Shown one piece after another: positions 4,450 to 12,450 of a DNA stretch of 22,805 nt. This DNA is from an uncultured Lachnospiraceae bacterium (GTDB lineage Bacteria; Bacillota; Clostridia; Lachnospirales; Lachnospiraceae). The DNA lies in NCBI GenBank assembly GCA_910588895.1, contig CAJUSS010000051.1:1-22805 (forward strand), written 5' to 3'. The notes beneath the pieces are model-generated. The model saw nothing but the letters and a program-made list of their open reading frames with translations. It was not told the origin of the DNA and did not search any database. A program made the position numbers and the translations under genes. Each line of letters begins with the position of its first letter. The stretch's first letter is position 1.

Positions 4450-6093
4450 TTACGTGTCTCGTTCAAAAAGATCGCTCTCTGCACAGAAAAAGTCCGGCCT
4501 TTTCCCGGTCATCCGATACCCGCAGCGTTGATAAAGCCGCCTTGCCCGGATGTTATCATCTGCCACCAGAAGGGTCAGCTTTTTGATCCCCAGCTCGACC
4601 GCACAGCGTTCTGCACAGCGCAGCGCTCCGCCTCCGTATCCCTGCCCTTCACAGGTTTTCTTTATGGCCAATATATCGACAGAAGCTACAGTGCCTTTTT
4701 CTCCCCCTGCCAAGGTCAGTACCAGGACCCCTACCCGTTCTTCCTTTTCACAGGCTCCATCTGCACAGATCCAGAAAAACAGTGCTCCGTCCTTTTTCTG
4801 TTCCTCGATCATCTCCTCATCATAAGTGGCTGAACCTGTGACCGCGAAAAAAGCTTCATCATACAGTGCCAGCCACGGCTGCCGCTCTGCCAGATCCAAT
4901 GCACGGAGACTGACCTTGGAAGCATCTATGAAACTCGCAGCCCCCCCGATCTCCTTTTCCATCTCCAGGTAGCAGTGGCTCCGCCGCATCTGATAATGGC
5001 CAAAGATCTGGCCTTCTTTGATCCTCCCGGATCGGGCATCCAGGAACGTTTCTCTGGCACTTTTGCCCCGTCCTCCTCTATCCCGCTGTCTATCGCCCCT
5101 TGGCGCCTCTCTCTTTCCATCTGCACCTGGACTTTCTTCGTCCGGCCGGTCCCACCCGTCCATATCCGCAGCATAGATCTGTCTGGCGCCGTTCCTGGCC
5201 GCCTGATGGACTACCCGGGAAACAAGGCACTCAAACTCCTCGTCCACGCAGCGCTTGACGATCAGATAGGCTTTTCCTTTTTTCTGGATCTCCCGCTGTA
5301 CCAGGCGATATTCCCAATATCTATTCGATGCCTCGATCTCCGGCTGCAGCTCTTTTTCATAATCCAGCTCGATCAGGGTCAGGCCTTTGGCCGGCAGCGT
5401 AGGTCCGGCCTTCTGGCGGTCCCTGGCATCCAGGATCTCGGCCACATGGTCCGGCCCGTACAGTCCGGTCCCAACCCGAAGGAGCGTACCGGCGATGATC
5501 CGCACCATGTTGTAGAGAAAGCCGTTCCCCTGGATCCGGATGGCGATCACGTCATCTGCTTCCCGCTCGATGGTCAGGCTGTAGATCCTGCGCACCGTCT
5601 CCTCCGCCTGGGTCCTGGGTGTACAGAAGCTCTTAAAATCGTGCTCCCCCACAAGATAAGACGCCGCCTGACGCATCTTCTCTACATCGATGGGAAAATA
5701 GCAGAAATAGGTATAGAGACGCATGGTGGGCATCTCCAGCCTGCGGTTGAGGATCTTATATACATAGGTCTTAGTGCAATTTTGCTTTCTGGGGTGCCAG
5801 TCTGACGGGACCTCCTGGGAGGACTGGATCCGGATGTCCTGGGGCAGACGCTGGTTTAAAGCAAAGCAGATCTTATCGGCCGGCATCCGGTTTTCGGTAT
5901 CAAAGACCGCCACGTTCCCAAGGGCGTGGACCCCCGCATCCGTACGGCTGGCTCCGATCACCTTGATCTCCTCCTTCAGGAGACCGGATAAGGTCTCGTT
6001 TAAGACCGCTTCTATGGATAGGCCGTTGGGCTGGAACTGCCAGCCATGGTAGGCTGTCCCATCATAAGCGATGATCATCTTTACACGTTTCAT
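4450..6093 (-). CDS. truA: TruA tRNA pseudouridine synthase fused to a GNAT-like acetyltransferase
   Basis: Residues 1-246 are a full TruA, which makes pseudouridine at positions 38-40 of tRNA anticodon arms. It has YDGTAYHGWQFQPNG near the start, ASRTDAGVHALG with the catalytic Asp52, FLYNMVRIIAGTLL at 192-205 and the closing GLTLIELDY. Usual TruA proteins end there, at about 245-265 aa. This frame runs on to 547 aa without a break. Residues 258-312 and 355-385 form an alpha/beta region around a charged low-complexity linker (about 315-347). Residues 400-540 resemble a GNAT acetyltransferase, with VDILAIKKTCEGQGYGGGAL holding a Q-x-x-G-x-G acetyl-CoA loop (484-488) and a LLVADDNIRARRLYQRCGY strand-helix. 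The start ATG has AGGGTGG upstream. The substrate of the second half is unknown. A fused gene or a recent loss of a stop are both possible. Confidence 0.9.
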   Translation of the reverse strand: MKRVKMIIAYDGTAYHGWQFQPNGLSIEAVLNETLSGLLKEEIKVIGASRTDAGVHALGNVAVFDTENRMPADKICFALNQRLPQDIRIQSSQEVPSDWHPRKQNCTKTYVYKILNRRLEMPTMRLYTYFCYFPIDVEKMRQAASYLVGEHDFKSFCTPRTQAEETVRRIYSLTIEREADDVIAIRIQGNGFLYNMVRIIAGTLLRVGTGLYGPDHVAEILDARDRQKAGPTLPAKGLTLIELDYEKELQPEIEASNRYWEYRLVQREIQKKGKAYLIVKRCVDEEFECLVSRVVHQAARNGARQIYAADMDGWDRPDEESPGADGKREAPRGDRQRDRGGRGKSARETFLDARSGRIKEGQIFGHYQMRRSHCYLEMEKEIGGAASFIDASKVSLRALDLAERQPWLALYDEAFFAVTGSATYDEEMIEEQKKDGALFFWICADGACEKEERVGVLVLTLAGGEKGTVASVDILAIKKTCEGQGYGGGALRCAERCAVELGIKKLTLLVADDNIRARRLYQRCGYRMTGKRPDFFCAESDLFERDT

Positions 6094-6153
6094 TCTCTTT
6101 CCACCCTCTTACGATCTGTCAAAGGCCCGCCACGACCGCAAAACCATCTGTCC

Positions 6154-6951
6154 CTACAAAAGTCTTGTCCCTGCCATCCCCGCCAGATACGCGAACTGCA
6201 GGCAATATCCCACCCGGTCCCGCATCTCATAATGGAGGGGCTTCATCTTTGTCCTGCCGCTGCCTCCCCGGTAGCACCGGGCTTCCATCGCCATAGCCAG
6301 GTCCGTAGCGCGGCGGAACGCGGAGATGAACAGCGGGACCAGGAGAGGGACCATGGCTTTGGCCTTTTGGATCAGATCTCCGGTCTCAAAATCGGCGCCT
6401 CTGGCCATCTGTGCCTTCATGATCTTGTCTGTCTCTTCCACTAAGATGGGGATAAATCGCAGGGCGATGGACATCATCATGGAGATCTCGTGGACCGGTG
6501 CGCCCACCTTGTTCAGGAAGCCAAGGCCTTTCTCCATCCCGTCGGTCAGCGCATTGGGCGTGGTGGTCAGGGTCATGATCGTGGATCCAAGGACCAGATA
6601 GACCAGGCGGACCGCCATAAAACCGGCCAGACGCAGGCCTTCTCTTGTGATCTTAAAGATCCAAAACTGGACCAGCACCTGTCCGCTGGTCAAAAATAAG
6701 TTAAAGCTGACGCTCAACAGCAACAGGAACAGGACCGCACGAAGGCCCTTGACCATGTACTTGAACGGCACCTTGGTCAGCCGGATCACTACGATCAGCA
6801 CGATAGTAGCCAGCCCGTAGCCCCAGATATCATCTGCCACGAACAAAGACAGGATAAAGACTAAGGTGCCAAACAGCTTGGTCCTGGGGTCTAAGCGGTG
6901 GATCAGGGAATCCACAGGATAATATTGTCCTAATGTGATCTCTCGCAACAT
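6154..6951 (-). CDS. ecfT: ECF transporter transmembrane protein EcfT
   Basis: A 265-aa integral membrane subunit that couples the EcfA ATPases to substrate-binding S-components in vitamin and micronutrient uptake. The N-terminus MLREITLGQYYPVDSLIHRLDPRTKL is typical. Hydrophobic segments lie at about 26-57, 70-88 and 106-128, with another near 196-212. Two coupling-helix signatures are visible: ARG at 183-185 in AQMARGADF and the second in AMEARCYRGG (224-226, ARC instead of the usual ARG). Start ATG with AAGGAG 10 nt upstream, overlapping the end of ecfA2, so the two are translationally linked. No S-component gene is nearby, as in shared (group II) systems. Confidence 0.95.
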   Translation of the reverse strand: MLREITLGQYYPVDSLIHRLDPRTKLFGTLVFILSLFVADDIWGYGLATIVLIVVIRLTKVPFKYMVKGLRAVLFLLLLSVSFNLFLTSGQVLVQFWIFKITREGLRLAGFMAVRLVYLVLGSTIMTLTTTPNALTDGMEKGLGFLNKVGAPVHEISMMMSIALRFIPILVEETDKIMKAQMARGADFETGDLIQKAKAMVPLLVPLFISAFRRATDLAMAMEARCYRGGSGRTKMKPLHYEMRDRVGYCLQFAYLAGMAGTRLL

Positions 6952-6957
6952 AGCCGA

Positions 6958-7806
6958 TCAACTCCTTATCACGTTTAAGATAGCATCCCTGGCCTCCTCC
7001 ACCGTGGTCAGGTCATCGGGTATATCCACACCATGGGCTCTCAGCTCGTGGACTACATAGGTGATCTGAGGTGCTGCCAGTCCTATCTTTTCCAACTCCT
7101 TGTAATGCTTGAACACATCCTTGGGCACACCGTCATAGACCTTTTCTCCGCGATCCATCACCAGGAGCCGGTCCGCATAGCGGGCCATATCCTCCATGCT
7201 GTGGGAGACCAGGATGATCGTCATATGCTTTTCCTTGTGGAGGGCGAAAAGCTCCTCCAAGATCTCATCCCGTCCCTTCGGGTCAAGGCCTGCCGTGGGC
7301 TCATCTAGGATCAGCACTTCCGGGTCCATAGCCAGCACACCGGCGATCGCCACCCGCCGCTTCTGCCCGCCGGAGAGCTCAAAAGGGGACTGCTGATAAA
7401 AGCTCTCATCCAGCCCTACCTGTGCCAGAGCAGCCTTGGCCCTGGCCTCCACTTCTTCTTTGGGGAGCCCTAGATTCTTTGGTCCAAAGCATACGTCTGA
7501 AAGCACATCCACCTCGAACAGCTGATGCTCCGGGTACTGAAACACCAGCCCTACCTTGCTGCGGAGCTTCTTCATATCGTAGCCCTCGGTATAGATATCC
7601 TCTCCATTATAATAGATATGGCCGCTGGTAGCGCGCAGCAGGCCGTTCAGATGCTGGATCAGCGTGGACTTTCCCGAACCGGTATGTCCGATCAGTCCCA
7701 CGAACTGTCCATCTTCTATGGTAAAGTCCACATCCTTCAGCGCATATTGCTCAAAAGCCGTTCCATGGCCGTAGATGTGGGTCAGATGTTCTACCTGGAT
7801 CGCCAT
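6958..7806 (-). CDS. ecfA2: ECF transporter ATPase EcfA2
   Basis: A 282-aa ABC ATPase of the ECF energising module. From the chosen start (MAIQVEHLTHIYGHG), Walker A is GHTGSGKST (40-48), the Q-loop is in VFQYPEHQLF, the signature LSGGQ is at 144-148, Walker B is VLILDEPTAG (164-173) and the switch His is at 202. The ATG at 7806 is preferred because GAGGAG precedes it at good spacing and relatives start there. An upstream ATG at 7848 would add 14 residues and overlap ecfA1. It pairs with EcfA1 as a heterodimer under EcfT. Confidence 0.95.
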   Translation of the reverse strand: MAIQVEHLTHIYGHGTAFEQYALKDVDFTIEDGQFVGLIGHTGSGKSTLIQHLNGLLRATSGHIYYNGEDIYTEGYDMKKLRSKVGLVFQYPEHQLFEVDVLSDVCFGPKNLGLPKEEVEARAKAALAQVGLDESFYQQSPFELSGGQKRRVAIAGVLAMDPEVLILDEPTAGLDPKGRDEILEELFALHKEKHMTIILVSHSMEDMARYADRLLVMDRGEKVYDGVPKDVFKHYKELEKIGLAAPQITYVVHELRAHGVDIPDDLTTVEEARDAILNVIRS

Positions 7807-7837
7807 CCTTATCTCCTCGCTCTTTTTCTGCCTTGGC

Positions 7838-8728
7838 TCATCCGCCATGACCGACCGTTCCTTCTCTCTTTTCTTTCTTTAAAAGCGGCAGCAGACTCTC
7901 CATCAGCTCCTCCCGGGTCAATACCCCGTCCGGCAGGGCCAAACCGGCCTGCTTCAGCTCATAAGCCAGCTCTGTGACCTGCGGCACATCCAAACGATAG
8001 GACCGCAGACGGTCCACCTGGGAAAAGATCTCCCTTGGCGTCCCGTCCATCACGATCTTCCCTTCGTCCATCACGATCACCCGATCCGCATCCACCACCT
8101 CTTCCATGTAGTGGGTGATCAGGAGCACGGTGATCTTTTCCCTGCGGTTCAGTTCCCGCACAGTGCGGATGACTTCCTTGCGCCCGTTTGGATCCAGCAT
8201 GGCCGTCGGCTCGTCCAAAACGATGCACTCCGGCCGCATGGCCATGACCCCGGCGATCGCCACCCGCTGCTTCTGCCCGCCTGAAAGCCTATTGGGTGAC
8301 CTCATCCGATAGGCGGTCATCCCTACAGCCTCCAGGCTCTCATCCACACGCTTCCAGATCTCATCGGTAGGGATCCCGATGTTCTCCGGGCCAAAGCCCA
8401 CATCCTCTTCCACGATGTTCCCGATGATCTGGTCGTCCGGGTTCTGGAACACCATCCCGGCTGTCTTGCGGATCTCCCAGATCTGCCCTGCATCCCTTGT
8501 ATCCATATCCGAGATCCACACAGTCCCTTCCGTGGGCAGCAAGATCCCATTGATATGCTTTGCAAAAGTGGATTTTCCAGAACCATTATGACCAAGGACC
8601 GCCACAAGATCTCCCTTCTGGATATCCACATCCACTCCATCCAACGCCCGCTCCACTTCCTCGATCCGATCCTCGTCGTCCCGGCGGATATAATCAAAGA
8701 TCAGTCTGCTCGCCTTTATGATCCCCAC
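7838..8728 (-). CDS. ecfA1: ECF transporter ATPase EcfA1
   Basis: A 296-aa ABC ATPase, first gene of ecfA1-ecfA2-ecfT. From the GTG at 8728 (MGIIKASRLIFDYIRRD), Walker A is GHNGSGKST (46-54), the Q-loop is in VFQNPDDQI, the LSGGQ signature is at 148-152, Walker B is CIVLDEPTAM (168-177) and the H-loop His is at 206. The chosen GTG has GAGGGATGAG about 5 nt upstream. A GTG five codons earlier (8743) has no comparable ribosome binding site. The C-terminal extension VPQVTELAYELKQAGL is typical of EcfA proteins. Transcription probably starts at the promoter at 8874-8902. Confidence 0.94.
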   Translation of the reverse strand: MGIIKASRLIFDYIRRDDEDRIEEVERALDGVDVDIQKGDLVAVLGHNGSGKSTFAKHINGILLPTEGTVWISDMDTRDAGQIWEIRKTAGMVFQNPDDQIIGNIVEEDVGFGPENIGIPTDEIWKRVDESLEAVGMTAYRMRSPNRLSGGQKQRVAIAGVMAMRPECIVLDEPTAMLDPNGRKEVIRTVRELNRREKITVLLITHYMEEVVDADRVIVMDEGKIVMDGTPREIFSQVDRLRSYRLDVPQVTELAYELKQAGLALPDGVLTREELMESLLPLLKKEKREGTVGHGG

Positions 8729-8873
8729 GGTCTCATCCCTCACTTACTATCTGATCCGATCCCTCTCGGACCGGTCTTGCTATCCTCTTATCCTGTTCTC
8801 TTGCCATACCTTTTTAAGCAGCATCCAGGTACAGCTCTGTCCACCCTGCTGCCATGGTTCTGCAATGTTTACC

Positions 8874-8902
8874 ATTTTAGTAGATTCTTCCCTATTAGTC
8901 AA
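8874..8902 (-). promoter_or_regulatory. Promoter of the ecfA1-ecfA2-ecfT operon
   Basis: On the minus strand TTGACT (8902-8897), a 17-nt spacer and TAAAAT (8879-8874) each have one mismatch to consensus. It sits just downstream of the preceding gene's terminator and leaves a leader of about 140 nt before ecfA1. The stretch 8729-9056 holds only this promoter, that terminator and the leader; the open frame there looks non-coding. Confidence 0.75.
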
Positions 8903-8925
8903 GGATATCCCACAAAACCATGCAC

Positions 8926-8950
8926 AAAAAGAGCCCCTTTCCAGGGGCTC
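8926..8950 (-). terminator. Intrinsic terminator after the second cell-wall-binding gene
   Basis: An 8-bp perfect GC-rich stem (GAGCCCCT with AGGGGCTC) on a 4-nt loop is followed on the minus strand by TTTTT. It lies about 107 nt after the stop of the gene at 9057-10205 and before the ecf promoter, separating the two units. Confidence 0.85.
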
Positions 8951-9056
8951 CCTATCCGTTTGCCGCAGTACCATCATCCTACTCCGGTCCATATCCTGCT
9001 CTTTCCACTCTGCTTCCAGAGCACATCTGGCCTCCCGGCCGCATCCCTTCCTCCGG

Positions 9057-10205
9057 TCACGCTCCCGGCATATATCGCCCGTCACTGCCCAGCCTGTACT
9101 GCCCGTCGATCATCGTATCCTTCATCATGGCGCCATCCTCGCCCATATAGTACCACTCTCCCGGCTCATCCTGCACCCATCCGGTCTCCATGGCTCCGTC
9201 CTCGCCGAAATGATACCAGCGGCCATCGATCTCCTTCCAGCCCGTCTCCATCACACCGGTGCCATCTGTATGATACCATTTCCCGGCTGTGCTGTCATGA
9301 TACCAGCCGATGACCGCATAGCCGCCTTCATCAAAATAGTACCACTGCCCCATGATCATCATCCACTGAGAGGCGGGGCAGGTACCGTCCTCCAGACGGT
9401 ACTGCCGTCCTTCGTTGCTGCTCCTCCAGGTCCCGCTGACCTGTCCGATATCCTCTGTATCTATGAACAGCGCATCTTCTGAAGGAACGTACTCGCCGGT
9501 CAAAAGATACTTCCGCTCCGCCGCGTCTTTTCCCTTCGCCCGGACCTGATAGCTGTAGGCTCCTCCCTCCTTGATATATGGGCGGATATCCGCACTGGTG
9601 GCCGTGGTCTCCAAGGTCTTTACCCAGGTGCCGTCCTGATAGATGCGAAGTTCATACATGGTGGCATAGGGGACCTTTTTCCAACTGGCTCTTGTCTTGC
9701 TGTGGTCGCTCCAGCCAGCTTCCTCAGTCTCTCCCAGCTGGACCATGGGGGGGTACTTGATCGTCACATGGAGCACGGAAGGATCCTCCTTGTCCGCAGA
9801 AGCGCTCTTAAACTCTGCTCCGCTCACATGACACTGGCTGCTCTTATAGCTGCTGGCAAACTCTCCGTTCCCCGTGATGGTCAGATAGCCAAAAATGGCC
9901 TTTCCAGGTTTCCATCCCTCCACCGGCTTCCCCCAGTCGATCTGCGACAGGCTGCAGCTGGAGGGTGTTATCCGGACAGAGGGTTCCCCGATCTCTGCCG
10001 CTCCCTTATCCGCCTCCACGGTGATGCTCAAGGTCCTCACTTGACTGGCTCCCAGTACCGTAAGAGCCCCTTGCGCCAGGAAAAGGACGGCCGCTGCCGC
10101 TACAAAGACAGCCCGGATCCTGCAGGCCCCTGCCTTCTCCTTTCGGCAGACTTGCCCCTTCTCTTTCTTCGCCCTCCTGCTTTTAGCTCCCTGTCTTTCT
10201 TTCAT
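9057..10205 (-). CDS. Secreted or anchored protein with Ig/FN3-like domain and cell-wall-binding repeats
   Basis: A 382-aa protein. A long basic N-region (1-30, many Lys/Arg) leads to a hydrophobic segment (31-53, VFVAAAAVLFLAQGALTVLGA) that is either a signal peptide or a membrane anchor. Residues 55-155 form a beta-rich domain with YKSSQCHVSGAEFKSAS; 165-240 look FN3-like (ASWKKVPYATMYELRIY to YSYQVRAKG). Residues 258-380 carry about five aromatic cell-wall-binding repeats of the choline-binding type (QWYYFDEGGYAVIGW, KWYHTDGTGVMETGW, RWYHFGEDGAMETGW, EWYYMGEDGAM). The start has AAGGA 8 nt upstream. It follows its paralogue at 10292-11524 after 86 nt and is probably co-transcribed with it. 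No enzymatic domain is visible, so an adhesion or wall-associated role is inference. Confidence 0.85.
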   Translation of the reverse strand: MKERQGAKSRRAKKEKGQVCRKEKAGACRIRAVFVAAAAVLFLAQGALTVLGASQVRTLSITVEADKGAAEIGEPSVRITPSSCSLSQIDWGKPVEGWKPGKAIFGYLTITGNGEFASSYKSSQCHVSGAEFKSASADKEDPSVLHVTIKYPPMVQLGETEEAGWSDHSKTRASWKKVPYATMYELRIYQDGTWVKTLETTATSADIRPYIKEGGAYSYQVRAKGKDAAERKYLLTGEYVPSEDALFIDTEDIGQVSGTWRSSNEGRQYRLEDGTCPASQWMMIMGQWYYFDEGGYAVIGWYHDSTAGKWYHTDGTGVMETGWKEIDGRWYHFGEDGAMETGWVQDEPGEWYYMGEDGAMMKDTMIDGQYRLGSDGRYMPGA

Positions 10206-10291
10206 GCTCCATTTCCTTCCCAGACTCTGTCCTTCTTTTCGATCTGCTCAAAAATCGGCTTATCCGCCGCCATGTTCCGGATACAGCCCGC

Positions 10292-11524
10292 TCACTTGTG
10301 CCAGATCCCGTCTGCGTCCAGCACAAAACCACTGATCGTGGTGTTCACTGCTTTTATCCCGGTCCCAGGATAGAGATAATACCAGTTCCCGTCTACCTGG
10401 GTCCAGCCTTCCGAGCGCATCCCATACTGGTCCAGGTGATATTGACCGCTGCCATCCTGGATCCAACGGTCCTTGACCAAGATGCCCTCAAACTGATCTG
10501 GCGTGGGATTTAAGTAATAGGTCCCATTGACCGTCTGCAGCCAGCCGGTCACCATGGCCCCGCTGGAGTCCATATAATAGTCATAGCCGTTTTTGTTCTG
10601 CCAGCCGGTCAGCATCCAGCCATCCAGATCGAACAGATACCATTTTCCGTTCCAGGACAGCCACTCATCCCTCGGATAGCTCCCGTCGGGATAGAGGAAA
10701 TACCAGCGGCTCCCGCTCTGGATCCATCCTACCTGCTGTACGCCTCCGGAAGAGCTCTGTCCGTTATCTTGGCCGCTGCCGTCGGATACGGCCTCCTCCG
10801 GCAGGTTGATCTCGTCAGATCTGGTCCACTCGCTGGACTTTCCATATCTATTCCCATCCCCCGGGACCACCCGGACCCGGAAATGATACGTCCCCTTTTT
10901 CGTCATATAGGGATAAAAGTTATACGATGTGGTGCTGACCGTCGTCTTATATACCTGAGAGCTCCCCCGATAAAGAGCGATCTCGTAATGGTAGGCTCCT
11001 GCAGAGCCGCGGTCCATCCGCCATCTGGCGTTCCCATAGCCATTGCCGCTCCAATAGACCTCCTCCGGCGCTTCATACTGCCCCTTTAAGGGATCCAGCT
11101 CCAGAGTGACCACCAGATCCCGGCTGCTGATCGATGCCGACTTAAAAGTCCCCCCCGTTATCTTCACATTGCTGGACTGATAGCCGCCCTTAAAGCGCCG
11201 GTTCTCATAGTCTGATGGCTCCAGCCAGACCTTCATCCTGGGCGTATCACCTACCTGGATCGCCTTCGAGGTAGATGTCACCCATTCCGCCTTTTCCACC
11301 GAATAGTGATCGCTGCTGGCGTATACATAGGCTGTATCCCCGGTATCCTTGCTCCCGATCACGATTTCCGGCAGCTTATCCCCTGGCTCAAAGTCATTCA
11401 ACCCCACTCGTATATGGACCGAACTGATCGCCGAAGCCGCCCCATATACCGTCAGCGGACCCATAGCCGCCAACAACAGACAGACCGCCAACAGACTGCT
11501 CAAGATCCTCCGTCCCCTCTTCAT
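10292..11524 (-). CDS. Secreted protein with FN3-like domain and cell-wall-binding repeats (paralogue)
   Basis: A 410-aa protein with a clear signal peptide (MKRGRRILSSLLAVCLLLAA, cleavage likely after VYGAASA near 32). It has a beta-rich N-domain with YQSSNVKITGGTFKSAS (115-131), which matches the equivalent segment of its neighbour. An FN3-like domain (about 156-222, YHYEIALYRGSSQVYKTTV) and a Ser/Gly/Gln linker (247-263) follow, then about six cell-wall-binding repeats (267-408: RWYFLYPDGSY, KWYLFDLDGWMLTGW, YDYYMDSSGAMVTGW, NWYYLYPGTG). The start is the ATG at 11524 with AGGAGGA just upstream, not an in-frame ATG further out. The sigma-A-type promoter at 11592-11620 precedes it. It occupies a position between rplQ and ecfA1 that is usually empty in related clusters. 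Confidence 0.88.
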   Translation of the reverse strand: MKRGRRILSSLLAVCLLLAAMGPLTVYGAASAISSVHIRVGLNDFEPGDKLPEIVIGSKDTGDTAYVYASSDHYSVEKAEWVTSTSKAIQVGDTPRMKVWLEPSDYENRRFKGGYQSSNVKITGGTFKSASISSRDLVVTLELDPLKGQYEAPEEVYWSGNGYGNARWRMDRGSAGAYHYEIALYRGSSQVYKTTVSTTSYNFYPYMTKKGTYHFRVRVVPGDGNRYGKSSEWTRSDEINLPEEAVSDGSGQDNGQSSSGGVQQVGWIQSGSRWYFLYPDGSYPRDEWLSWNGKWYLFDLDGWMLTGWQNKNGYDYYMDSSGAMVTGWLQTVNGTYYLNPTPDQFEGILVKDRWIQDGSGQYHLDQYGMRSEGWTQVDGNWYYLYPGTGIKAVNTTISGFVLDADGIWHK

Positions 11525-11591
11525 ATATCCTCCTCCGATCTCTAACTGCACATGCCGCACAGTATGGCTGTCTACACAGTATCCTTTTATC

Positions 11592-11620
11592 ATTATAGAT
11601 CGACGGACGAAAGAAGGCAA
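11592..11620 (-). promoter_or_regulatory. Promoter of the cell-wall-binding gene pair
   Basis: Minus-strand TTGCCT (11620-11615), a 17-nt spacer and a perfect TATAAT (11597-11592) lie about 68 nt before the ATG at 11524. The pair can therefore be expressed independently of the ribosomal operon. No strong terminator is visible between rplQ and this promoter; only an AT-rich dyad, ATAAAACA/TGTTTTAT, overlaps the rplQ stop. Confidence 0.7.
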
Positions 11621-11722
11621 CTTACAATATCCTGACTATTTTTTAAAGGCTTTGGCTGGAAAACAGAAAAAACTGCCTTACCATATCTCTATGATAAAAC
11701 AGTTTGGTGTCCGTTCTGTGTT

Positions 11723-12259
11723 TTATACCAGCTCGATCAATACTTCCATGGCCGCATCGCCCTTGCGGGGTCCGATCTTCACGATCCTGGTGTAACCACC
11801 ATTGCGGGAGGTGTACTTCGGCGCGATCTCGTCGAACAGCTTTGCAGGCAGATCTACCTTCTTCGTGTTCCTCTTCCGTCCGGCTGCCTTTGTGGGAACA
11901 TCCGTCACATCGTAGAGGACCCTCAGCATCTGACGGCGGGCATAGAGCCTGGAGGGCTTATCCTTCTTGATCTCCTTCTCGACCTCGTCGAACACGGTGA
12001 CCTTCTTGCCGTCCACGACTTCCTTCACTCTCTTGCCGTCCTTATCCTTGCGCGGCACTTTGGCGGTGACCTTAACGGTCTCATAATTATCCTTCTCGCG
12101 CACGGCCATAGCGATCAGGCCTTCTGCCACCTTGCGGATCTCTTTTGCTCTCATCTCGGTGGTCCTGATCTTTCCGTGGTGGATCAGAGCGGTGACCTGG
12201 CTCCTGATCATAGCTTTTCTCTGGGAAGCGGTCCTTCCTAATTTTCTATATCCTGCCAT
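11723..12259 (-). CDS. rplQ: 50S ribosomal protein L17 with internal insert
   Basis: A 178-aa L17, which lies near the peptide exit tunnel. The family core is present: MAGYRKLGRTASQRKAMIRS, EIRKVAEGLIAMA, then LYARRQMLRVLYD and the C-terminal GGYTRIVKIGPRKGDAAMEVLIELV. Typical Bacillus L17 is about 120 aa. The extra length is a highly charged insert at about residues 58-103 (TVKVTAKVPRKDKDGKRVKE and onward) between the helix and the YARRQ motif. The frame is clean, so this is a real insert rather than a frameshift. Start ATG with AAGGAAG upstream. It is the last ribosomal gene of the alpha operon. Confidence 0.96.
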   Translation of the reverse strand: MAGYRKLGRTASQRKAMIRSQVTALIHHGKIRTTEMRAKEIRKVAEGLIAMAVREKDNYETVKVTAKVPRKDKDGKRVKEVVDGKKVTVFDEVEKEIKKDKPSRLYARRQMLRVLYDVTDVPTKAAGRKRNTKKVDLPAKLFDEIAPKYTSRNGGYTRIVKIGPRKGDAAMEVLIELV

Positions 12260-12450
12260 AATTATCTTCCTTCTTCCTTATCTAGCGGGGATACCCGGCC
12301 ATGCATCATCGGGCTTACTGGCCGGACAGCTATTTTTTTCAAAATCTCCGGCAGATATGCTCGTCAGATCAGAGGCCAGCCGCGATGCCAGCCCCTTTAA
12401 GGCTCCTTCGCGCTGTCAGGCCCCACTGACGCCCATCTGTCAGACCGCAA
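12260..12450 (-). other. Structured spacer between rpoA and rplQ
   Basis: A 190-nt gene-free gap, long for this operon. It contains CCGGCCA/TGGCCGG (12295-12301 with 12319-12325, 7-bp stem), GTCAG/CTGAC (12415-12430) and a repeated GGCTGGC on the minus strand (near 12374-12392). A T-run follows none of them in the direction of transcription. They may be RNA-processing or stability elements; I see no promoter. Confidence 0.35.

Noticed and set aside
4450..5356. Frameshift or assembly error as the source of the TruA fusion
   Set aside because: The single frame is open throughout and both halves have family motifs in that frame; a lost stop codon remains possible but a frameshift is not needed.
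4975..5805. Plus-strand 276-codon frame opposite truA
   Set aside because: It lies wholly antisense to a clear TruA gene; proline-rich translation typical of the antisense of a GC-rich gene, with no family signal.
8729..8873. Riboswitch in the leader of the ecfA1 operon
   Set aside because: The leader is long enough, but no recognisable aptamer core was found, and energising modules without an S-component usually lack one.
8780..9085. Minus-strand 101-codon frame between the cell-wall-binding gene and ecfA1
   Set aside because: It crosses the intrinsic terminator at 8926-8950 and the ecf promoter, overlaps the end of the 9057-10205 gene, and its translation has no recognisable domain or good ribosome binding site.
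8555..9482. Long overlapping plus-strand frames opposite ecfA1 and the cell-wall-binding gene
   Set aside because: Ser/Pro/His-rich translations antisense to well-supported genes; no ribosome binding site or domain.
10256..10269. Possible terminator between the two cell-wall-binding genes (CGGC/GCCG followed by TTTTT on the minus strand)
   Set aside because: Only a 4-bp stem; too weak to call. The genes are treated as one unit.
9070..10740. Repeated motifs read as possible DNA repeats or a CRISPR array
   Set aside because: The periodicity is that of about 20-residue aromatic cell-wall-binding repeats in the proteins; there are no identical repeats with unique spacers.
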